Assembly: GCA_028285625.1 (NCBI GenBank)
Contig: JANQOX010000004.1
Span: 39,128 to 103,127 of the forward strand
Origin: Myxococcota bacterium
Lineage (GTDB): Bacteria > Myxococcota_A > UBA9160 > UBA6930
DNA length: 64,000 nt
Direction of reading: 5' to 3'
Below the pieces are notes generated by a model that worked only from the letters and a program-made list of their open reading frames with translations, made no database searches and was not told the DNA's origin. Made by a program: the position numbers and the translations under genes. Of this stretch, positions 24,444 to 31,030 are shown piece after piece. Positions within the stretch are counted from its first letter, which is position 1; every line of letters starts with the position of its first letter.

Positions 24444-25670
24444 CTAGGGTTCGTCGGCTTCCTCCGCCAGGCGCGCCCAGCGTCGGGCCGCCGGCAGGAA
24501 GGCGAAGGCCGGCACGCTGATCGCCGCGGTGATCGCGAACCACGGGGCGTAGCCCAGGGCTTCGACGGCGGCGCCCGACACCGCCCCAGCGAGGGTTCCC
24601 GGCAGGGCGTAGAGGCCGGTGAGCGTCGCGTACTGCACCGCCGCGTGGTTCTTGTCGCAGATGCGCATCAAGAACGACATGAAGCCGGCGACGCCGATTC
24701 CGCTGCAGAGCGATTCCACGACCGACGCGGCGAAGATCCCCGCGCGCCCGCTCTCGGGCCACGCGGCCGCGGCGGCGTAGCCGAGGTTCGAGCCGATCGC
24801 GAGCACGCCGACCCAGGGCAGGGCGCGACCCACGCCCAGACGGGCCACCAGCCACCCGCCCAGCACCGCGCCGACCATGGTGGCGATCGAGCCGAGCGTC
24901 ACGCGCACGAAGGCCATCTCGCTCTTGGACAGCCCGCTGTCCACCCAGAACGTCGCGATCATCGGGCCGATCGCCATGTCCGACAGTCGGAAGAAGAGCA
25001 CGAACAGCAGCACCGAGACCACGCCGCCACGCCGCGCCCACGGCCGAAACGCGCCCAGCACGTCGCGGCGCGCCTCTTCGGGCACGGGGACCCGGGGGCA
25101 GGCGAGCAGGAAGGCCGCCATGGCGATGGCGGCCACGGCGGTCGTGGTGTGCGCGACGGCCCAGCCGAGGCGGTCGGCCACCAGCAGGGGGCCTGCCCCG
25201 AACACGACGATCGAGAGCCGGTAGGCGATCACGCGTGCCGAGTTCACCGGGCCTTCGCGGCCGGTGTCCGTCAGGCCGATGGTGTAGGCATCGATCGCGA
25301 TGTCCTGCGTGGCCGACGCGATGCAGATTCCCGCGAGAACCAGGAACAGCGCCGCCGCGGCCCCGCCCGGGTCGAGCGCCGGGATCGCGAACTGCAAGGC
25401 AGCCATCGTCAACAGGGCGCCGGCGATCCACTGTCGGCGCTCGCCGAATCGGTCGATGAGCGGCGACCAAAGGGGTTTGATCGACCAGGCCAGGTAGAGG
25501 CCGCTCACCAGACCGATCCAGCGCAGCGGCATGCCGGCCTCGCGCAGGTACACGGGCCAGACGTCGCGGAAGAGCGCCATCGGGTAGCCCTCGACCGCGT
25601 ACAGGAACACCACGATCGCGAGCAGTCGCCGGAGCGAGAGTCCTCCGGCGGGCTGCGACTGCGAAGCCAC
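24444..25670 (-). CDS. Major facilitator superfamily transporter, AmpG-like
   Basis: A 408-residue inner-membrane protein with about 12 helices. The segment SATQDIAIDAYTIGL and the early WSIKPLWSPLIDRFGERRQW loop resemble the AmpG/PAT group (muropeptide or acetyl-CoA importers). GTG 25670 (VASQSQPAGG) is preferred because a G-rich sequence lies about 7 nt before it; GTG 25676 and 25685 are alternatives. The open frame continues far upstream only because it is antisense to the MpaB gene. The promoter region contains a 33-bp tandem duplication shared with the divergent gene. The substrate is unproven. Confidence 0.82.
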   Translation of the reverse strand: MASQSQPAGGLSLRRLLAIVVFLYAVEGYPMALFRDVWPVYLREAGMPLRWIGLVSGLYLAWSIKPLWSPLIDRFGERRQWIAGALLTMAALQFAIPALDPGGAAAALFLVLAGICIASATQDIAIDAYTIGLTDTGREGPVNSARVIAYRLSIVVFGAGPLLVADRLGWAVAHTTTAVAAIAMAAFLLACPRVPVPEEARRDVLGAFRPWARRGGVVSVLLFVLFFRLSDMAIGPMIATFWVDSGLSKSEMAFVRVTLGSIATMVGAVLGGWLVARLGVGRALPWVGVLAIGSNLGYAAAAAWPESGRAGIFAASVVESLCSGIGVAGFMSFLMRICDKNHAAVQYATLTGLYALPGTLAGAVSGAAVEALGYAPWFAITAAISVPAFAFLPAARRWARLAEEADEP

Positions 25671-25691
25671 GCGCACCCCCCGCACGCCAGT

Positions 25692-25757
25692 CTCGCACGG
25701 TCGGCCTACACTCGCGATCGCCACCTCGCACGATCGGCCTACACTCGCGATCGCCAT
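25692..25757. repeat. 33-bp tandem duplication that doubles the promoter box of the MpaB gene
   Basis: Units at 25692-25724 and 25725-25757 are nearly identical. Each contains the box TACACT followed by CGCGATCGCC; the second leads directly into ATG 25756. The -10-like element is thus present twice, at 25707-25712 and 25740-25745. Confidence 0.88.
25740..25745 (+). promoter_or_regulatory. TANNNT box 10 nt before the MpaB-family start
   Basis: TACACT with a 10-nt gap to ATG 25756 and no Shine-Dalgarno between them, so the transcript would be leaderless or nearly so. A duplicate copy lies 33 bp upstream. Confidence 0.5.
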
Positions 25758-26613
25758 GAGCACCGCGCCGTGCACGCTGCCCGAGTCCGACTCCGAACTC
25801 CTCGCGCGCGCGCTCGCAGGGGCCGAACCCGGTCCGCGGGGCCTGTTTCCCGACGGGAGCTGGTTGCGGCGTGTGAGCGGCGAGGGCGCGGCGCTGTTCG
25901 GGGGCGCCTGTGCCTTGCTGCTCGAGGTGGCCCACCCGCTCGTGGCCGAGGGCGTCGCGAACCACTCGCGGTACCGCGAAGACCCCCTGGGACGGCTCGG
26001 GCGGACCCTGGCGGCGATGAACGCGATGGCCTTCGGCAGCGTGCCCGAGGCCCTGGCCGCCGCCCGGTCCGTCGAGGCGGCCCATGCGCGGGTGCGCGGA
26101 CAACTGGCGACGCCGACCGGCGCATTCACCGCGGGGACGCCCTACGACGGGCGCGATCCCGACCTGGTCCGTTGGGTGTGGGCCACGCTCGCCTGGACCG
26201 CTCGCGAGGTCTACCTGCGCGTGGCCGGCCCGCTCTCCGACGAAGCGCTGTCGGACTACCACCGCGAGCACGGCATCCTGGCACGGCTGATCGGCGTGCC
26301 CGCCGAGGCCGTGCCCGATACGCCGGACGCCTTCGCCTCCTACTTCGACCAAACCGTGGCCGAGACGCTGGCGGTGGGTGCCACGGCCCGGGACATCGCG
26401 GGGTTCATCCTCGACCCGCCGCCCGCCATGCGTGCGCTCGGCATCGGGCGCGCCCGGGCGCTGGCTGCGGCGCTGCTGCCGGAGCCCGTGCGCGAGGGGT
26501 TCGGTCTCCCCTGGGATGCCGCTCGCGAGGCCCGACTCGAGGACTGGCTGGCGTCCGTACGCGCCATGCGCGCGGCGGGGACCTCGCTGGACGCTCCCGG
26601 GCCGAGCCGCTAG
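25756..26613 (+). CDS. Oxygenase MpaB family (DUF2236) protein
   Basis: A 285-residue protein of the MpaB/Lcp-like haem-linked oxygenase family (DUF2236). Family signs are the GGACALLLEVAHPLVAEGVANHS segment with the conserved histidines, the YREDPLGRLGRT motif and the later WVWATLAWTAREVY helix. Members oxidise varied hydrophobic substrates (polyisoprene, mycophenolate-pathway prenyl chain), so the substrate here is open. No signal peptide is visible. Transcription probably starts at or near ATG 25756 from the TACACT box. The stop TAG (26611-26613) forms part of a TAGGGT box for the small membrane protein downstream. Confidence 0.85.
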   Translation: MSTAPCTLPESDSELLARALAGAEPGPRGLFPDGSWLRRVSGEGAALFGGACALLLEVAHPLVAEGVANHSRYREDPLGRLGRTLAAMNAMAFGSVPEALAAARSVEAAHARVRGQLATPTGAFTAGTPYDGRDPDLVRWVWATLAWTAREVYLRVAGPLSDEALSDYHREHGILARLIGVPAEAVPDTPDAFASYFDQTVAETLAVGATARDIAGFILDPPPAMRALGIGRARALAAALLPEPVREGFGLPWDAAREARLEDWLASVRAMRAAGTSLDAPGPSR

Positions 26614-26646
26614 GGTGCGCGCTCGAACCGCCCAGGAGTCTGCGCC

Positions 26647-26781
26647 ATGTCCGAAGAGGAGCCCCCGAACCGGGTCGACCGAGTCGCCATCTTGTACATC
26701 CTCGGCGGCATCCCGACGATCGTGGCCTTCATCGTGATCCTCTTCCTGCTCGTGGGCCGCTTCCCGTCCATCCCGGCCTAG
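26647..26781 (+). CDS. Small single-span membrane protein (44 residues)
   Basis: A short gene from ATG 26647 to TAG 26779-26781. A hydrophilic, acidic start (MSEEEPPNRVDR) is followed by one hydrophobic helix (about residues 14-37, AILYILGGIPTIVAFIVIL) and a short tail, FPSIPA. AGGAG lies 8 nt before the ATG and a TAGGGT box at 26611-26616, so both translation and transcription signals support it. No family was recognised. The position after the MpaB gene suggests a loose link to it. Confidence 0.65.
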   Translation: MSEEEPPNRVDRVAILYILGGIPTIVAFIVILFLLVGRFPSIPA

Positions 26782-26974
26782 GGATCCCCACCCGGGGGCC
26801 CCGGTTCGGCTTGGACTCCCTGCTCGCGGCGCAGCAGCGGCGCCCCGCGCGACCGGCAGCTTGTCGCGGAGCCGCCCGTGCCCACGGCGTTTCTCGCGCG
26901 CATTCTCGGATTTCCTTTTGAATCCAAGGGTTTGATTCAACTGGGGCGGGCCGCGCGCCGAAGAGACGGGGGTC

Positions 26975-27787
26975 ATGCGCCCCGTCTTCGAGCGTCTCCA
27001 AGGGCTACGCAGTGTGGCGGCCCTGCTGCTGCTGGCCCCGCTGCTGGGCTGCGCCGGCCTCCGACCGGGCCCCGGCGCGCTCGCCGTGGCGCCTACCGTC
27101 GCCCGTGTGGCGCCGACTGCCGAGACGGAGCTTCCCGACGTGGGCGCCGGGCGCTACGAGTGGTTCCGCGCTCCGGATCCCCTCGACCCGTGGAGCACCA
27201 AGATCGCGGGTTGGCAGTCGCGCGAGCAGGTCGACCTGCCCGACGACGTCACGCTGGCTTCGGTGTCGGGATCGGGAGCCGTGCGCGGCGCGACACGCCC
27301 GGCGAGCAGCCTGCGAGACAAGTACGCCGAGCTGCGCCGGCGCTTCAAGCGCGAGATCGCCGAAGAGGTGGCGCGCTGGATCCAGGACGAAGCCCGCGTG
27401 CACTACCGCCCGGACGGACCGATCGACCACTGGGCCACGCTCGACGAGACCCTGGAAGAGAACGGCGACGACTGCGATGGGCTCGAGCTGCTGGTGTACC
27501 GGTTCCTGCGCGACGCCGGCTTCCGCGATGACGAGGTCTTTCGCGCCATCGTGGTCAGGCCGGCCGATGGCCAGCACCACATGGTCACGCTCTGGTTCGA
27601 GCATCCCGAGGATCCGTTCGTGATCGACCCCACCGGTGCGATGACGAGCGGTCTGCCGCGGATGTCCGAGGTTCCCGGCTGGGAGCCTCTCAAGGTGTTC
27701 ACCGAGGACGACGAGTTCACCGTCTCGCGCCGCAAGCCCCGACGCGCCGTCCGACCGCCTCGCCTGGTCGCCCACGAACCGCGCTAG
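26975..27787 (+). CDS. Lipoprotein with a transglutaminase-like cysteine peptidase fold
   Basis: A 270-residue predicted lipoprotein; the signal ends in the lipobox LLGC at about residue 26. After a linker, a domain at about 125-235 has the order Cys (GDDCDGLELLVYRFLRDAGF), His (GQHHMVTLW) and Asp (VIDPTG), the arrangement of bacterial transglutaminase-like peptidases. This suggests cleavage or crosslinking of envelope peptides at the membrane. The C-terminal 30 residues are basic and probably disordered. ATG 26975 immediately precedes the hydrophobic signal. It stands alone between a small membrane-protein gene and ykgJ. Confidence 0.75.
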   Translation: MRPVFERLQGLRSVAALLLLAPLLGCAGLRPGPGALAVAPTVARVAPTAETELPDVGAGRYEWFRAPDPLDPWSTKIAGWQSREQVDLPDDVTLASVSGSGAVRGATRPASSLRDKYAELRRRFKREIAEEVARWIQDEARVHYRPDGPIDHWATLDETLEENGDDCDGLELLVYRFLRDAGFRDDEVFRAIVVRPADGQHHMVTLWFEHPEDPFVIDPTGAMTSGLPRMSEVPGWEPLKVFTEDDEFTVSRRKPRRAVRPPRLVAHEPR

Positions 27788-27892
27788 CTGCCGCGCGGCT
27801 TCCGGAAGGACTGCCGCCACGACCCTTCGAGGCCGCGCATCGCGCGCCACTGCGGTTCAAAAGGGGTAAGCTCGCCCGGACGAGGGGGGAGC

Positions 27893-28453
27893 GTGAGCCG
27901 TACCGAAGCATCCGAGGCCAAGGCGCGAGGTCGCGCGCCGTCGCGCGGCAAGCCGGGACGCGGCCGCGCGTCCGGCGCATCTTCATCCAGCGAGTCGGAG
28001 CTTTTGCCCGTTCTCCAGAAGGAGAGCGACCACCCCTGCTTCCAGTGCGCGCGCTGCTGCAACTACGTCGCCGTCGAGCTCGACGCCCCGTCGACGATGA
28101 AGGACTACGACCACATCACCTGGTACCTCTACCACGAGGGCGTGCAGGTGTTCGTGGACTGGAACGGTGACTGGTTCATCCAGTACGAGACACGCTGCAC
28201 GCACCTCACGACCGAGGGCATGTGCGGCATCTACGAGCGCCGTCCGGGCATCTGCAAGGACTTCGACTGGCGCGAGTGCGAGCAGAACGTGAAGGACGAG
28301 GCCCCGGACAAGCATCTCTTCCGCACGGCCGAGGACTTTCTCGAGTGGTTGGCCAAGCAGCGCCCGAAGGCCCACCAGCGCTATCAGCGCTTCCTGCGAC
28401 GCAAGCACAGCACCGGCGAAGAGGCGGAGCTCGAGCGCGTCTCGCCCAGCTGA
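27893..28453 (+). CDS. YkgJ-family cysteine-cluster (zinc/iron-chelating) protein
   Basis: A 186-residue protein with a disordered basic N-terminus (about 1-35) and a YkgJ cysteine cluster. The cysteines lie in PCFQCARCC, TRCTHLTTEGMCGIYERRPGIC and REC, a pattern that binds zinc or an iron-sulfur cluster. The family's function is not established; some members act near methyltransferases or flagellar genes. GTG 27893 has GGGGGG just upstream and a TAAGCT box at 27867-27872. It is followed 16 bp later by a methyltransferase gene, probably in one operon. Confidence 0.88.
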   Translation: MSRTEASEAKARGRAPSRGKPGRGRASGASSSSESELLPVLQKESDHPCFQCARCCNYVAVELDAPSTMKDYDHITWYLYHEGVQVFVDWNGDWFIQYETRCTHLTTEGMCGIYERRPGICKDFDWRECEQNVKDEAPDKHLFRTAEDFLEWLAKQRPKAHQRYQRFLRRKHSTGEEAELERVSPS

Positions 28454-28469
28454 AATCCGAGGCGAGCCC

Positions 28470-29552
28470 ATGTCCGACCCCGAGCGTCCCCTCGATCCCG
28501 ACCTGCTGAAGGGCTACGCGTTCCGGGTCTTCGGCACCATGCAGGGTGCCGTGACCGCGGCCCTGATCCACCTGGGCGATCGACTCGGGCTCTACCTGGC
28601 GCTGGCGGAGAGCGGCCCCGTCGACTCGGAGGCGCTGGCGACGCGAACCGGGTTGAACGAGCGCTGGGTGCGCGAGTGGCTCCACAACCAGGGGGCCGCC
28701 GGCCTGGTGGAAGCCCAGGACGACGGACGGTTCTGGCTCTCGCCCGAAGGGCGCGCCGTGCTGGCCGATGAAGACCATCCGGCCTTCGGGGCCGGCATGT
28801 TCGACCAGTTGCCCGACCTGATGGGGGTGCTGCCGAAGCTGGCCGAGTCGTTTCGCACGGGACTCGGTCTGCCCTACGACGCCCTGGGCGTCGAAGGCGC
28901 GCGGGGCGTCGAGCGCGGCTTTGCCCCCTGGTACAAGACATTCCTGGTGCCCACGCTGATCCCCGCCGTCGAAGGCGCGGCCGATCGCCTTCGAGCGGGG
29001 GGGCGCGTGGCCGACGTCGGCTGCGGCGCGGGCATCGCGTTGATCGAACTGGCGCGCGCCTTCCCCGAAGCCGACCTGCACGGATACGACATCTCGCGAC
29101 ACGCTCTGGCTCGCGCGGAGGCCAACCGCAAGGAGGCGGGTGCGGCCAACGTGACGTTCCACCACGCCGAAGAGGACCCGCTGCCCGACGACGGCAGCGT
29201 GGACCTGGCGCTCACGTTCGACTGCCTGCACGACATGACCCACCCCGACCGCGTGATGCACGCGATCCGAGGTGCGCTGGCTGCAGACGGCGCCTGGGTC
29301 ATCGCCGACATCAAGGCGCAGCCCACCTACGGCGAGAACGTCGAGAAGAACCCGATGGCGGCGATGATGTACGGCTTCTCGGTGCTGACCTGCATGTCGT
29401 CCGCCCTGTCCGAGCCCGGCGGCGCGGGCCTCGGTACCCTGGGCTTTCACGCGGACCTCGCGCGCGACATGACCCGGGCGGCCGGCTTCACCCGCTTCCA
29501 GCGGCTACCGGTCGACCATCCGGTGAACGCCTTCTACGAGGTGCGGCCGTAG
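28470..29552 (+). CDS. Class I SAM-dependent methyltransferase with N-terminal winged helix (Rv2258c-like)
   Basis: A 360-residue methyltransferase. The first 90 residues form a winged-helix dimerisation domain (ALIHLGDRLGLYLALAE, LNERWVREWLHNQGAAGLVE). The Rossmann domain begins with motif I VADVGCGAGIALIELA, then the acidic ribose-binding GYDISRHAL and DLALTFDCLHDMTHP (motif IV). This matches the Rv2258c/small-molecule O-methyltransferase group; the acceptor is unknown. It follows the YkgJ gene closely and has GAGGCGAG before ATG 28470. Confidence 0.88.
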   Translation: MSDPERPLDPDLLKGYAFRVFGTMQGAVTAALIHLGDRLGLYLALAESGPVDSEALATRTGLNERWVREWLHNQGAAGLVEAQDDGRFWLSPEGRAVLADEDHPAFGAGMFDQLPDLMGVLPKLAESFRTGLGLPYDALGVEGARGVERGFAPWYKTFLVPTLIPAVEGAADRLRAGGRVADVGCGAGIALIELARAFPEADLHGYDISRHALARAEANRKEAGAANVTFHHAEEDPLPDDGSVDLALTFDCLHDMTHPDRVMHAIRGALAADGAWVIADIKAQPTYGENVEKNPMAAMMYGFSVLTCMSSALSEPGGAGLGTLGFHADLARDMTRAAGFTRFQRLPVDHPVNAFYEVRP

Positions 29553-29595
29553 TTCGCGTCCACGCGCGGCTGTCGGGCCATACCCCGGCACGGGC

Positions 29596-30138
29596 CTAGG
29601 ACGAGGGCTCGCGGATGGGAACCGAAGGCTGGCCCGCCTCGTCCGGAAGGGCACCGCGCTCGAGCACGTACTCGACGCCCGGGCCCGCCGGATAGGTGAC
29701 GTCGCGCAGGTGACGCATGCCGAGGCGTCTCATGACGGCGATCGAGCCCGCGTTCGGAACGTCGGCACCGGCGATTACCCGATCGAAGTGGCCGGATCCG
29801 AAGGCCCGACCGATCGCCGATCGGGCCATCGCGGTGGCGAGGCCGCGTCCTTGCCGATCGGGGTGCAGCACCCAGGTGATCTCGACGCTGCGCGGGTCGG
29901 GGTTGGCCTCGAGGCGTAGGCACCCCTGTACGTCCGGGTCGCACAGGACCCAGAGGCCAACACCGAACTGCGAGAAATCCGTCCGGCTCGCGGCGAGCCA
30001 GTCGTTCGTCACCTCCCGCGGCGGCGGCGCCCCATCCGCCAGATAGCGGTAGACCGCGGGTACGCCGAACAGGACGTGCAGCGCGTCGGCGTCGTCGTCT
30101 TCTGCGGGCCGCAGGTACGGTCCTGCTGCTTCCCCCAT
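29596..30138 (-). CDS. GNAT-family N-acetyltransferase (RimJ/RimL-like)
   Basis: A 180-residue acetyltransferase transferring acetyl from acetyl-CoA to an amine. It has the RimJ/L-type N-terminus YLRPAEDDDADALHVLF and the pyrophosphate-binding loop WVLHPDRQGRGLATAMARSAI. AGADVPNAGSIAVMRRLGM is typical of ribosomal-protein-type GNATs, but a small-molecule substrate is equally possible. ATG 30138 is 11 bp after the queuosine-precursor transporter stop, so the two are probably one transcript. Confidence 0.85.
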   Translation of the reverse strand: MGEAAGPYLRPAEDDDADALHVLFGVPAVYRYLADGAPPPREVTNDWLAASRTDFSQFGVGLWVLCDPDVQGCLRLEANPDPRSVEITWVLHPDRQGRGLATAMARSAIGRAFGSGHFDRVIAGADVPNAGSIAVMRRLGMRHLRDVTYPAGPGVEYVLERGALPDEAGQPSVPIREPSS

Positions 30139-30149
30139 GCCCGGATCTC

Positions 30150-30956
30150 CTAGAGGCGCCAGCCTCGCCGGCCCTCCGATTCCTCCACGTCGGCGGCATG
30201 CTCGCGGGTGGGGTCGATGTCGAGCCACTTCGAGAACCACGCGACGCCCAGGTAGAAGGGCAGGGTGTCCACGAGCGCGACCGCCATCTTGAAGACGTAG
30301 CCGGAGAGAATGAAGACCCAGAGCTGTGGCCAGAGCGGCGCCGCGTCGTCGATGGGCAGGCCGCGCGCCCAGAAGTGGGTCACGGTGATCACGGCGAACG
30401 AGTCCACGAACTGGCTCACCAGCGTCGAGCCGTTGTTGCGCAGCCACAGGTGACGACCCCGCGTGAGCCGCTTCCAGAAGTGGAACAGGTGCACGTCGCA
30501 GAGCTGCGCGGCCAGGTACGCGATCATCGAAGCGAAGACCGCACCGGTGGTGAGCTGGCGGATCCGGTAGAACGCGAAGTCGTAGGCCTCGGTGGAGGGA
30601 AGCCCGCTGGGCAGCATCTCGGGCACGGGCGGCAGGATCCCGCCCAGCCACAGGAAGCTCACCACGAACAGGTTGAGCCCGAGGCCGACCCACACGACGA
30701 AGTTGGCGCGCCGCTTGCCGTAGAGCTCGCTGATGAAGTCCGTGCACAGGAACGTGACGGGGTAGGGCAGCACGCCCACCGCCAACGCAAAGGGCACCTG
30801 GATCCCGCCCACGCTGAACGACATGTCGAGAAAACGCGACACGCCCAGGATGTTCAGCATCGTCATCGAGCCGAGGAAGACGCCGGCCAGGACCAGGAAG
30901 ACGCGCTCGCGGCGCTCGTGCAGGACGGGGTCGAGATGGGGCTCGGCAGCCGACAT
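30150..30956 (-). CDS. Queuosine precursor transporter (YhhQ/VUT family)
   Basis: A 268-residue inner-membrane protein with about six helices. Family motifs include FLCTDFISELYGKRRA and the buried YLAAQLCDVHLFHFWKR, with RNNGSTLVSQFVDS afterwards. YhhQ proteins import 7-cyano-7-deazaguanine (preQ0) for the tRNA modification queuosine. ATG 30956 has no Shine-Dalgarno and a TACCCT box 8 nt upstream, so the mRNA is probably leaderless. Co-transcribed with the GNAT gene. Confidence 0.9.
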   Translation of the reverse strand: MSAAEPHLDPVLHERRERVFLVLAGVFLGSMTMLNILGVSRFLDMSFSVGGIQVPFALAVGVLPYPVTFLCTDFISELYGKRRANFVVWVGLGLNLFVVSFLWLGGILPPVPEMLPSGLPSTEAYDFAFYRIRQLTTGAVFASMIAYLAAQLCDVHLFHFWKRLTRGRHLWLRNNGSTLVSQFVDSFAVITVTHFWARGLPIDDAAPLWPQLWVFILSGYVFKMAVALVDTLPFYLGVAWFSKWLDIDPTREHAADVEESEGRRGWRL

Positions 30957-30964
30957 GGGGCGCG

Positions 30965-30970
30965 AGGGTA
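30965..30970 (-). promoter_or_regulatory. TACCCT box 8 nt before the queuosine-precursor transporter start
   Basis: The plus strand reads AGGGTA. The gap to ATG 30956 is 8 nt with no Shine-Dalgarno, the layout expected for a leaderless transcript. Confidence 0.5.
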
Positions 30971-31030
30971 GGGTGCGGCGACGCGATTCGCCGCGCCTGG
31001 GGAGCGCCGCGCCCGCCCTGACCGCGGGTG

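Noticed and set aside
24444..26129. A 561-residue version of the AmpG-like transporter
   Set aside because: The extra N-terminus is antisense to the MpaB gene and has no family similarity. A normal MFS N-terminus starts at GTG 25670.
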